Assembly: GCA_035456405.1 (NCBI GenBank)
Contig: DATIDG010000065.1
Location: 1-64,000 of the forward strand
Reading direction: 5' to 3'
DNA length: 64,000 nt
Source: JAGVSZ01 sp035456405
GTDB taxonomy: Bacteria; Pseudomonadota; Gammaproteobacteria; Burkholderiales; SG8-39
Shown: piece after piece, positions 34,438-42,672 of the stretch
How the letters are laid out: every line of letters starts with the position of its first letter
Numbering within the stretch: position 1 is the stretch's first letter
Translations under genes and position numbers: made by a program
The notes under the pieces: generated by a model
The model's database searches: none
Told to the model about the DNA's origin: nothing
Seen by the model: only the letters and a program-made list of their open reading frames with translations

Positions 34438-35724
34438 ATGCACCCCGCAGGCCTGAAGCTCGAGCAGGCGCCGCCGATCGCGGTGCCGTTCCGATTCTTC
34501 CTCACGGCTCCCGTGTTCCTGCTGGCGGCGGCGGCCCTGCTCGCGTGGGGCGGCGCCGAGGCCTTCGCCGCCCGCGCGACGCCCGCTGCGCTCGCGATCA
34601 CGCACCTCGTCACCCTCGGCTACATGGCGATGGTCATGCTTGGCGCGATGCTGCAAATCCTCCCGGTGCTCGCCGGCGCGCCAGTGCCCGGTGCGCGCCT
34701 CGTGGCGGGCACGTCGCATGCGCTCCTCGTCGTCGGGTCGGCGGCGCTCGCAGGCGGCTTCGCCCTCGGGGAGCCCGCGCTCACCAAGCTCGCCGCATGG
34801 ACGCTCGGCGCGGCGTTCGCGGCGTTCCTCGCCGCCGTCGCGGCCGCGCTTACACGTGCCGCGGTGCGCAGCGCGACCGTGATCGGCATGACGCTCGCCG
34901 CCGTCGCGCTCGCGATCACGGTGACGCTCGGGCTCATGCTCGCCGCGATGCACGGCTGGGGCGTCGCGCCGCCGAGCTTCGCGATCCGCGAGCTGCATCC
35001 CGCCTGGGGCCTCGCCGGCTGGACCGGGCTGCTCGTCGCCGGCGTCGCCTACCAGGTGGTGCCGATGTTCCAGATGACCCCGCCGTACCCGCCGGCGATG
35101 ACGCGCTGGTTTCCCGCCGCCGTGTTCGTGCTGCTCGCGGCCTGGTCGGTCGCGGCCTGGCACGGCGAAGTGCCGACGCTCGCCGCGACGCTTGCCGTCT
35201 TCCTGGCCGGAGGCTACATCGCATTCGCGCTCACCACCCTCGTGCTGCAGACCCGCCGCAAGCGACGGGTGCCCGATGCGACGCTCGCGTTCTGGCAGCT
35301 CGGCATGGCGTCGATCGCGCTGGCGGCCGCCGTGTGGTGCGTGCGCGCGGTCCGGCCCGAGGCTCCCGAGGTCCTCGACCTCCTGATCGGGATCCTGGCG
35401 ATCGGCGGGGGCGCGGTCTCCGTGATCGCGGGGATGCTCTACAAGATCGTCCCGTTCCTGGGCTGGTTCCACCTCCAGGCGTCCGTCGGACCGAAGGGCG
35501 CGCCGCACATGAAGAAGTTCCTCGGCGATTCGCCGCAGCAGCTGCACGTGCGCGTTCACCTTCTCGCGGTCGTCTTCCTTGCGGCGGCAGCGGTGTGGCC
35601 GCGGCCGCTCGTGTACGTCGCGGCCGCCGCGCTCGGCGCCTCCGCGCTCGTGCAGCTCAGGAACCTGGCGCTGGCGGCGCGCTTCTATCGCGCGGAGATT
35701 GCGCGCGCGCCGCGCGCCGGCTAG
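34438..35724 (+). CDS. polytopic membrane protein with His-containing helices
   Basis: A 428-residue protein with about 12 membrane helices. Histidines lie inside or at helix ends, as in ITHLVTLGYMAMVMLGAMLQ, GWFHLQAS and HVRVHLLAVVF, a pattern found in CcoN/NnrS-related heme-copper-like families. It has no identified catalytic function. Start ATG at 34438. A perfect 16-bp palindrome (34415-34430) lies just upstream. Its stop and the convergent gene's stop overlap by three bases. Confidence 0.65.
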   Translation: MHPAGLKLEQAPPIAVPFRFFLTAPVFLLAAAALLAWGGAEAFAARATPAALAITHLVTLGYMAMVMLGAMLQILPVLAGAPVPGARLVAGTSHALLVVGSAALAGGFALGEPALTKLAAWTLGAAFAAFLAAVAAALTRAAVRSATVIGMTLAAVALAITVTLGLMLAAMHGWGVAPPSFAIRELHPAWGLAGWTGLLVAGVAYQVVPMFQMTPPYPPAMTRWFPAAVFVLLAAWSVAAWHGEVPTLAATLAVFLAGGYIAFALTTLVLQTRRKRRVPDATLAFWQLGMASIALAAAVWCVRAVRPEAPEVLDLLIGILAIGGGAVSVIAGMLYKIVPFLGWFHLQASVGPKGAPHMKKFLGDSPQQLHVRVHLLAVVFLAAAAVWPRPLVYVAAAALGASALVQLRNLALAARFYRAEIARAPRAG

Positions 35725-36866
35725 TCGCGCAGCGCAGCGGCTGCGCGCAGCCCCTGGACGACGAACAGGACGAGGCCGAGCGCCGCGACCAGCGTGCCGG
35801 TCGCAATGCCGAAGCCTGCGAACATCCCGCCGACGACGAAAAGGCACCCCCGTACCCCCGCATGGCGGCCGAGCGTCGCGCGTACCTGCTCGTGCCACGC
35901 CGTCTGCGGTCCCGGCCGCAGCCAGATCGGCAGCAGGTGGGTCAGGGCACCGGTGACGAGCGGGAGCAGGAAGGCGAGGATGAACGCGGCCACAGCGTCG
36001 CGCGCATCGAGCGTGCCGCCGCCGTGCATCGCGCCGAGGACGAGCACGAGCGTGAAGCCCACGAGCGCGCCGGCGAGCGACGGCGGCGCGCCGTGCCATG
36101 CGAGCAGGCGCTCCGGATAGAGGGTCAACCAGTCGCGCGCGATGCGGATCGCGAGGCTCAGCCAGAAGAAGAGACCCACCGCGGCGACGAGGGGAACCCA
36201 CGCTGCGCCGGCCGCGATCAGCAGCGTCCCGGCGAGCGCCCACTTGAGGTCGGCGTCGAGGCGCGCCGTGGCCCGCGGGTCGGCGGCGCCCGCGGCCGTC
36301 GGCACGAGCACTTGCAGCGTTCCGACCGCAGTGAGGCCGACGAAGCCGAGAAGATTGAGGTGCAGATGGAGGCGCTTGAGCGCGACGTAGTGCTCCGGCG
36401 CGTACGGCATCGCAAGGATCGCGAGGAGGGCGGCGCCGAGGCATGCCGTCGCCGCGACGTACCACCGGATGCATGGGTGAGGCGTGCCGATCGACGATCG
36501 CGCGCGTCCGACCATCCAGCCGAGCACCACGCCGACGGCGGCGAGCTCGATGACGGCGGCGGCCGAGTAGGCGAGGGGCCAGGCTTCGGGCGCGGCGAAG
36601 TAGGCCACCGCGACGATGCCCGCCGCGAGCGCAGCGAACGGCGCGGCGAGGACGCCCGAAGGCGCCGGCGCGCTGCGCGTCAGGACCGGAACGAAGTAGC
36701 CGAGCGCTGCGAGGATCAACGGCGCGATCCCGATCGCGAACGTGAGATGCACGCGCGCCGGCACCGGCGCATCGGCGACGAGCGGCGCGGCGAGCGTGCC
36801 CGCGATGCCGACGAGGGCGAGAAGCGCGAGGAGCGGAAGCATGGACGGAAGCGCGGAGTGTGCCAT
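35721..36866 (-). CDS. polytopic membrane protein, NnrS/CcoN-like
   Basis: A 381-residue protein with about 12 membrane helices. VHLTFAIGIAPLILAALGYF, RLHLHLNLLGFVGLTAVGTL and ALTHLLPIWL hold conserved histidines like those of NnrS-type proteins. I choose the ATG at 36866; the frame is open to 36959 but the leader is not hydrophobic or conserved. It diverges from the DUF59 gene at 36892 by 25 bp, so they share a promoter. Function inferred as membrane sensing or protection, not shown. Confidence 0.6.
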   Translation of the reverse strand: MAHSALPSMLPLLALLALVGIAGTLAAPLVADAPVPARVHLTFAIGIAPLILAALGYFVPVLTRSAPAPSGVLAAPFAALAAGIVAVAYFAAPEAWPLAYSAAAVIELAAVGVVLGWMVGRARSSIGTPHPCIRWYVAATACLGAALLAILAMPYAPEHYVALKRLHLHLNLLGFVGLTAVGTLQVLVPTAAGAADPRATARLDADLKWALAGTLLIAAGAAWVPLVAAVGLFFWLSLAIRIARDWLTLYPERLLAWHGAPPSLAGALVGFTLVLVLGAMHGGGTLDARDAVAAFILAFLLPLVTGALTHLLPIWLRPGPQTAWHEQVRATLGRHAGVRGCLFVVGGMFAGFGIATGTLVAALGLVLFVVQGLRAAAALRD

Positions 36867-36891
36867 CCTTGCGGCCGACGAGGACCGATCC

Positions 36892-37197
36892 ATGACCCTG
36901 CCTACCGATGATGCCGTCTGGGACGCGCTGCGCACCGTCAACGATCCCGAGGTCGGCATGAACGTGGTCGACCTCGGGCTCGTCTACCGGGTGGACGTGC
37001 AGGGCGCCGATGTGCACGTCGAGCTCACGATGACTTCGCCCGCGTGCCCGCTCGGCGACGTGATCGTCGAGAACGCTGCAGGCGCGATCCGCGCCGCCGC
37101 GCCCGCGGCGGGCAAGATCGACATCGCGCTCGTCTGGGACCCGCCGTGGACGCCCGACCGGATGTCGGAAGCGGCGCGGGCGAAGTTCGGGTGGTGA
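36892..37197 (+). CDS. MIP18/DUF59 (SufT/PaaD-like) iron-sulfur assembly protein
   Basis: A 101-residue protein with the MIP18 pattern VNDPEVGMNVVDLGLVY and TSPACPLGDVIV, including the conserved Cys. The family helps load iron-sulfur clusters onto target proteins. Here it sits amid membrane proteins and near several Fe-S enzymes, so it may serve the operon's metal enzymes. Its stop overlaps the next gene's GTG start (GTGA). Confidence 0.8.
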   Translation: MTLPTDDAVWDALRTVNDPEVGMNVVDLGLVYRVDVQGADVHVELTMTSPACPLGDVIVENAAGAIRAAAPAAGKIDIALVWDPPWTPDRMSEAARAKFGW

Positions 37198-38276
37198 GCG
37201 GCACGCCCGCCGGGTTCGGCCTTGCGATCCGCCTGCCGCTCCTCGCGCTCGGCATGGTCGCGCTCTTCGCGGGCGTCGCGGGCGGGCTCGCGCGGCTCGG
37301 AGGGCACGCGCTGCTGCCGGGCGCGACCGCGGCGTGGCACGGGTCGCTGATGATCGGCGCGTTCTTCGGGACGGTGATCTCGCTCGAGCGCGCGGTGGCG
37401 CTCGGCGCGCGCTGGGCCTATGCGGCGCCGCTTGCCGCGGGCCTCGGCGGCGTGACGCTGGTCGCCCTCGACGCGCCGCGGCTTGCGCAGGCGTTACTCC
37501 TAGCGGCGAGCCTCCTGCTGACGGCTGCATCGATCCGGCTCGCCGCGCGAAACGTCGCGCTGTTCACAGTCACGCTCGCCCTCGCAGCCGTGTGCTGGGC
37601 GGTCGGGAACATCGCCTGGCTCGCGGGCGCGGGCCTCCCTGCGCTGGTGCCGTGGTGGATCGCGTTCCTCGTGCTCACGATTGCCGGCGAGCGGCTCGAG
37701 CTCACGCGGCTGAAGCGACCCTCGCGCGCGCGCCAGGTCGCGTTCGGGTCGATCGTGGCGGTGCTGGTCGCGGGGTGCGCAATCGCGCTCGTCGCAGCGG
37801 AGCCCGGCTGGCGCGTGGTGGGCGCCGCGCTCGTCGCGCTCACGGCCTGGCTCCTCGTCCAGGACATCGCGCGCCGCACCGCACGCGATCCCGGGCTCAC
37901 CGGCTACATCGGTAGGTGCCTTCTCGCGGGCTACGTCTGGCTCGGGGTCGGCGGGCTGCTGCTGATCGGCCCGGGAGCCGCGTACGCGACCTTCGCGTGG
38001 GACGCGGCGGCGCACGCGATCCTGCTCGGCTTCGTGTTCTCGATGGTGTTCGGACACGCGCCGGTGATCGTGCCGGCGGTCGCGCGGGCGAACGTGCGCT
38101 ACCACTGGAGCTTCTATGTGCCGCTCGCGCTGCTGCATCTCTCGGTCGCCGAGCGCGTGGTCGGCGATCTCGCTGCGAATCCCTCAGTGCGCGCCGCCGG
38201 CGGGACGCTGAGCGCGCTGGCGCTCGCCGTCTTCATCGCGATCCTCCTCACGGCGATCGTTCGCGGCCGTGCGTGA
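37194..38276 (+). CDS. polytopic membrane protein, unknown
   Basis: A 360-residue protein with about 11-12 membrane helices, starting at GTG 37194 in a four-base overlap with the DUF59 gene. TAAWHGSLMIGAFFGTVISL and HAILLGFVFSMVFGHAPVIV place histidines in the same manner as the two other membrane proteins of this cluster. No enzymatic motif. It probably forms a functional set with them. Confidence 0.6.
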   Translation: MSGTPAGFGLAIRLPLLALGMVALFAGVAGGLARLGGHALLPGATAAWHGSLMIGAFFGTVISLERAVALGARWAYAAPLAAGLGGVTLVALDAPRLAQALLLAASLLLTAASIRLAARNVALFTVTLALAAVCWAVGNIAWLAGAGLPALVPWWIAFLVLTIAGERLELTRLKRPSRARQVAFGSIVAVLVAGCAIALVAAEPGWRVVGAALVALTAWLLVQDIARRTARDPGLTGYIGRCLLAGYVWLGVGGLLLIGPGAAYATFAWDAAAHAILLGFVFSMVFGHAPVIVPAVARANVRYHWSFYVPLALLHLSVAERVVGDLAANPSVRAAGGTLSALALAVFIAILLTAIVRGRA

Positions 38277-38441
38277 CGCGGTGAAGGCGGCGAGCGCGGC
38301 CTCGAATTCGGCGCGCGCCGCAGCCGGGACCTCGGCGCCGCACTCGTAGCACGCCCCGGTCATGCGGTCGAACCAGCGGCAGCCGCACTCGTCGCACGCG
38401 AGCTCGGGGGCGCCGGCGGGATTGGTGAAGATCATCGGCAT
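38184..38441 (-). CDS. small zinc-ribbon protein
   Basis: An 85-residue protein with CDECGCRWFDRMTGACYECG, a two-CxxC zinc ribbon, followed by an acidic/Ala-rich helix. Its 3' end overlaps the convergent membrane gene by 93 bp, and its 5' end overlaps the stop of the next minus-strand gene by 10 bp. The overlap lowers confidence, but the ribbon is a clear motif. It may start at 38435 instead of 38441. Confidence 0.55.
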   Translation of the reverse strand: MPMIFTNPAGAPELACDECGCRWFDRMTGACYECGAEVPAAARAEFEAALAAFTASRTAANDRREEDRDEDGERQRAQRPAGGAH

Positions 38442-38890
38442 GCCCCGAGAAAGGGGAGACCGAGTGCCTCGATGAAGTCTTCGTATCCCAGGTCGCGCAG
38501 CTCGCGCTTTGTCCGAAACACGAAGAACTGGATGCGCGCGGCGCGGAGCTGGCGTTTCATCGCTCCGAGGGGATGCTCCTCACGCGCGAGCACGGCCTGC
38601 AGCGCGCCGTCCCCGGCCAGGAACAGCAGATCGACCCCCGGGCCGTCGAGGCCGCGGTACATGCCCGGCTGCGCGAGCATGCGGCCGTCACGCTTGCGCC
38701 ATTCGAGCATCGGAAGCGTCGGGGTCGACGGCATCGCGGCGCTGCGCCGCGTGCCGTTCGCGTCGACGAAGAACCGCGGCACCAGCCCGACCGCCGCGCC
38801 CATTGCGAGCGGCTCGAAGAGCGGCTGGTACCCGTCGATCACCCGCTGCCAGGCAGCGAGATCCTCGAGCGCGGCGATCGCGACGTCCAT
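38432..38890 (-). CDS. hypothetical protein, adjacent to OYE reductase
   Basis: A 152-residue soluble protein from the ATG at 38890; no recognised domain. It contains RRSAAMPSTPTLPMLEWRKR and a C-terminal basic helix. It lies one base from the stop of the OYE-family gene upstream on the same strand and is followed by the zinc-ribbon gene, so it is in the same operon and may assist the reductase, which is inference. Confidence 0.55.
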   Translation of the reverse strand: MDVAIAALEDLAAWQRVIDGYQPLFEPLAMGAAVGLVPRFFVDANGTRRSAAMPSTPTLPMLEWRKRDGRMLAQPGMYRGLDGPGVDLLFLAGDGALQAVLAREEHPLGAMKRQLRAARIQFFVFRTKRELRDLGYEDFIEALGLPFLGACR

Positions 38891-38891
38891 G

Positions 38892-40862
38892 TCAGATCCT
38901 GACGCCCAGGCGGTATCCTTCCTGGATTGCGGCATCGAGCCCGCGCGGCATGATCGCGTCCCCGCAGCCGTGCAGCTCGTCGATCATCCACTCGAAGTCG
39001 CGGAAGAGCTCCTGGTTCGACTTGCGCGGGCCGGCAGCGATGACGGTGTCCGCCGCTACGAAGGTCTCGCCCTTGCTGTTCGCGACGTGCACGCCGTCGG
39101 CCGTGACGCGCGTAACGCGCGTGAGCGTGAGCGTACGGATCTCCAGCTCCTCGACCCACGCCGAGTGGCGCCACTTGAACGAGGGCATCACGTCGCCCGC
39201 GATGCGCTTGTCCTCCTCGACGATCGTGACCTCGGCGCCGTTCTTCCGGAGCGATTCCGCCACGACGAGACCGACCTTGCCCGCGCCGATCACGACGACG
39301 CGCTTGCCCGGCTGGACCTTGCCCTTCGAGACGTCGATTGCGTCGACCAGGCGCTCGCGGCCCTCCAACCGGTCGTAAGTCGCCAGGTCCACCCGCGCGC
39401 CGGCGGCGACCACGCACGCGTCGAACTGGTGCAGCATCGAGCGCATGAACTTCGCGTTCGCTTCGGTGTTGAACTTCAGCTCGACGCCGAGCTTGCGCGC
39501 CATCACCTCGTAGTGCCGGATCACGCTCATCAGGTCGTCGGGCCGCGCCAGGTCGTGCGCCGCGTAGCCGAGCAGGCTCCCGCCGAGTCGGTCGCTCTTC
39601 TCGAAGACGGTGACGGTGTGCCCGCGCTTCGCCGCGGTGATCGCGCACTCCATCCCGGCCGGTCCCGCGCCGATCACCATGACCTTCTTCGTCACCGTCG
39701 CCGGCGTGATCGCATACTCGGGCTCTACCTCGTGGCCGAGCGCCGGGTTCATCGTGCAGGTGTAGGGCAGGTCGCGGAAGAGGCGCGAGAGGCAGTTGAG
39801 CGAGCCGATGCAGCGGCGGATCTCGTCCTGCCGGCCCTCCGCGACCTTGTGCACCATCTCGGGGTCGGCGAGCAGCGGCCGGCAGACCTCCCAGAAGTCG
39901 AACTCGCCCTTCGCGATGCAGTCGTTGGCCATGGCGGCCTCGGGCAGGCGGTTGCCGAATGCGATAAGGGTGTTCGGGAACGACTTCTTCGCGCGTGCCG
40001 CGAGGTAGTTCCAGTAGCCGGGCGGGATGTCGCGGCCGATCGAGGATTCCGGCGCCTCCTGCCAGCCGACCGTGACGCTGATCATGTCGACGCCGCAGTC
40101 GACCGCCTGCTGCATCAGCTCGAAACACTCGTCCTCGTCGTTGCCGCCCCAGTTGTCCATCAGCTCGGCGCCGTTGAGCCGGATGATCAAGGGGTTGTCG
40201 GGGGTCGCCTGCTTCATGCCGTCGATCAGCTCGCGCATGAAGCGACCGCGGTCCTGGATGGAGCCGCCGTACTCGTCGGTGCGCTGGTTGGTGAACTTCG
40301 AGTTGAAGTTCGCGAGCAGGTAGCCCATGAAGCTCGTGACCTCGGTGCCGTCGAAACCTGCCTTGATCGAGCGCTTGGCCGCTTCCGCGTGCTCGCGGAC
40401 GCACTGCCGGATGTCGTCCTTCGTCATCTCGCGCGGCGGGCGGAAGTGCGGCAGCGTCTGCGGGACCACGGAAGGCTGGACGCAGTAGCCGAGGTCGATG
40501 CCGCCGTAGCGTCCGGCGTGCAGGATCTGCTGGATCGCGATCGCGCCGCCGTCGTGGATGTAGCGCGCGATCGTCTCGAACTCGGGCAGGAACCGGTCGT
40601 CGAAGATCGCGACCTGGCGGAAGTACGCCTTGCCTTCGCCGCGCGGGTCGGGATAGGCGCCCTGGTTGGTGATCATCCCGCAGCCGGTGTTCGCGATCAC
40701 GCGCATGCGCGCAAGCTCGCGCGGCGTGATCGTGCCGTCGCGCCCGTTGTAGTTGGAGACGCAGCACGCGCCGTACTTGATCAGGTTGCGCGTCGTGAAT
40801 TTGCCGATGCGCCCTTGCCTGAAGAGGTGGGGCAACTGCGCTTCGCCCGGTCGCTGAGTCAT
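38892..40862 (-). CDS. OYE-family FMN/FAD reductase (2,4-dienoyl-CoA reductase-like)
   Basis: A 656-residue flavoprotein of the 2,4-dienoyl-CoA/2-enoate reductase type. The N-terminal barrel has HAGRYGG, GYLLANFNSKFTNQRTDEYG and VGWQEAP. The cluster region reads C351-I-G-S354-L-N-C357 and C369, with Ser replacing the second usual Cys. The C-terminal half binds FAD and NAD(P)H (VIGAGPAGMECAITAAKRG, VVVIGAGKVGLVVAESLRK). It may reduce an aryl-CoA or dienoyl-CoA; related enzymes include the OYE-type 2-naphthoyl-CoA reductases. It diverges from an aryl-CoA ligase with a shared FNR/DNR-like site between. Confidence 0.82.
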   Translation of the reverse strand: MTQRPGEAQLPHLFRQGRIGKFTTRNLIKYGACCVSNYNGRDGTITPRELARMRVIANTGCGMITNQGAYPDPRGEGKAYFRQVAIFDDRFLPEFETIARYIHDGGAIAIQQILHAGRYGGIDLGYCVQPSVVPQTLPHFRPPREMTKDDIRQCVREHAEAAKRSIKAGFDGTEVTSFMGYLLANFNSKFTNQRTDEYGGSIQDRGRFMRELIDGMKQATPDNPLIIRLNGAELMDNWGGNDEDECFELMQQAVDCGVDMISVTVGWQEAPESSIGRDIPPGYWNYLAARAKKSFPNTLIAFGNRLPEAAMANDCIAKGEFDFWEVCRPLLADPEMVHKVAEGRQDEIRRCIGSLNCLSRLFRDLPYTCTMNPALGHEVEPEYAITPATVTKKVMVIGAGPAGMECAITAAKRGHTVTVFEKSDRLGGSLLGYAAHDLARPDDLMSVIRHYEVMARKLGVELKFNTEANAKFMRSMLHQFDACVVAAGARVDLATYDRLEGRERLVDAIDVSKGKVQPGKRVVVIGAGKVGLVVAESLRKNGAEVTIVEEDKRIAGDVMPSFKWRHSAWVEELEIRTLTLTRVTRVTADGVHVANSKGETFVAADTVIAAGPRKSNQELFRDFEWMIDELHGCGDAIMPRGLDAAIQEGYRLGVRI

Positions 40863-40924
40863 CGCCGTCCTCCGGCCTTCCCATGGAATCGAGGCATCCT
40901 AGGCCTCGCGTGGACAGGGCCGGT

Positions 40925-40938
40925 TTGAGATGAATCAA
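40925..40938. promoter_or_regulatory. FNR/DNR-type site in the divergent reductase/ligase promoter
   Basis: TTGAGATGAATCAA, one mismatch from TTGAY-N4-ATCAA. It lies 62 bp from the reductase start and 78 bp from the ligase start and could control both directions. Confidence 0.55.
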
Positions 40939-41016
40939 CAAATGCGCGCGGCGGCGGAATTGCCAAGGACTCGCCGACGCGGCCATACTTATCGTTCCGA
41001 GCGCTTGGAGGAGCCC

Positions 41017-42672
41017 ATGCTGCAAGGCTGTGTGCCGTGGCCCGAGGAATTCGCCCGACGCTACCGCGAGCGCGGGTATTGGCGAGAGGTGGCAATCGGC
41101 GAGCAGCTCGACCAGGCGATCGCGCGGTGGGGCGACAAGGAGGCGCTTGTTTCCGGCGACGGGCGCATCACCTACCGCGAGCTCGGCGCGCGCATCGACA
41201 GGCTTGCGGTCTGCCTTGCGCAATCAGGACTCAAGCCGCTCGACCGCGTGGTGCTGCAGCTCCCGAACATTCCGGAGTTCATCTACGCCTACTACGCGCT
41301 GGTGAAGATCGGCGTCATCCCGGTGATGGCAATGCGCGCGCACCGGCAGACCGAGATCCGCCACTTCGTGAACTCGTCCGGCGCGGTCGGCTGGTTCATT
41401 CCCGGCGCGTTCGGCAACTTCGATTTCCCGGCGATGGCCCAGGAAGTCAAGGCCGACTGTCCGACGCTGACGCACGTGTTCGTCGCGGGCGAGCCGCGGC
41501 CGGGCCAGATCGCGCTCGGGCCGATGATCGCCGACTCGGCGGACGCGGGCGAGGTGAGTGCAACGCTGAAGCGCCTGCGGCCCGACCCGAGCGAAGTGGC
41601 GCTGATGCTGCTCTCAGGCGGAACCACCGCGCTGCCCAAGCTCATCCCGCGCACCCACAACGACTACGTCTACAACGCCACGCAATGCGCGCGCGTCGCA
41701 GGGTTCGGGGACGACACTATCTATATGGCCGTCCTGCCGCTGGCGCACAACTACAACCTTTCCTCGCCCGGGTTGATGGGCGCGCTCGCCTGCGGCGGGA
41801 AAGTCGTCGTCGCGCCGTCGCCCGACGCCGAGACGGTGTTCCCGATCGTCGAGCGCGAGCGGGTCACCGTCATCGCCGCCGCGGTTCCCCTGGTCGCAAA
41901 CTGGTTGAACTCGCCGGTGCCCAAGCGCCACGACATCTCGTCGCTGAAGGTGATCCAAAACGGCGGGGCGCGCCTCGCCCCCGAGTTGCGCCAGCGCGTG
42001 CGCGACGAGCTCCGCTGCACGCCGCAGGAGATCTACGGCACCGCCGAGGGACTCATCAACATCGTGCGGCTCGACGACGACGAGGAGGCGCTGCTGCACA
42101 GTTCCGGAGCGCCGGTTTGCCCGGACGACGAGATCAAGGTAGTGGACGACAACGACAACGAGGTGCCGGACGGGGAACCGGGCGAGCTACTTACGCGCGG
42201 GCCCTACACGATCCGCGGCTACTACAACGCGCCCGAGAAGAACAAGGAGGCATTCACCGCCGACGGCTTCTACCGGATGGGCGACATCGTCCGCAAGCGG
42301 GGTCGCCACGTCTATACCGAAGGGCGTCGCAAGGACCTCATCAACCGCGGCGGCGAGAAGATCAGCTGCGACGAGATCGAGAACTACATCTTCGCGCACC
42401 CGAAGGTGAAGTCGGTGACGCTGGTCGCGATGCCGGACGAGGTCTTCGGCGAGAAGGCATGCGCCTTCGTGATCCCGAAGCCGGGCGAAACCCTGACCTT
42501 CGACGAGCTGACCGCGTTCCTGCGCGCGCAGAAGATCGCGAGCTTCAAGCTCCCGGAGCGGCTGGAGGTCCTCTCCGAGTTCCCCCTGAGCCCGGCCGGG
42601 AAGATCCTCAAGCGGACCCTGCGCGAGCAGATCACCGCGAAGCTGGCGGCGGAGAAGGCGGCGCGCAAGTGA
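41017..42672 (+). CDS. aryl-CoA ligase / (2,3-dihydroxybenzoyl)adenylate synthase-like
   Basis: A 551-residue adenylate-forming enzyme. LLSGGTTALPKLIPRTHNDY is the ATP loop, QEIYGTAEGLINIVRLDDD the A5 segment, FYRMGDIVRKR and YTEGRRKDLINRGGEKISCD the A7/A8 region, and LSPAGKILKRTLREQ the catalytic Lys end. It is closest in pattern to 2,3-dihydroxybenzoate-AMP and salicylate/2-aminobenzoate activating enzymes. ATG at 41017 with GGAGGA upstream. Its product should feed the monooxygenase encoded immediately downstream (GTGA overlap). Confidence 0.85.
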   Translation: MLQGCVPWPEEFARRYRERGYWREVAIGEQLDQAIARWGDKEALVSGDGRITYRELGARIDRLAVCLAQSGLKPLDRVVLQLPNIPEFIYAYYALVKIGVIPVMAMRAHRQTEIRHFVNSSGAVGWFIPGAFGNFDFPAMAQEVKADCPTLTHVFVAGEPRPGQIALGPMIADSADAGEVSATLKRLRPDPSEVALMLLSGGTTALPKLIPRTHNDYVYNATQCARVAGFGDDTIYMAVLPLAHNYNLSSPGLMGALACGGKVVVAPSPDAETVFPIVERERVTVIAAAVPLVANWLNSPVPKRHDISSLKVIQNGGARLAPELRQRVRDELRCTPQEIYGTAEGLINIVRLDDDEEALLHSSGAPVCPDDEIKVVDDNDNEVPDGEPGELLTRGPYTIRGYYNAPEKNKEAFTADGFYRMGDIVRKRGRHVYTEGRRKDLINRGGEKISCDEIENYIFAHPKVKSVTLVAMPDEVFGEKACAFVIPKPGETLTFDELTAFLRAQKIASFKLPERLEVLSEFPLSPAGKILKRTLREQITAKLAAEKAARK

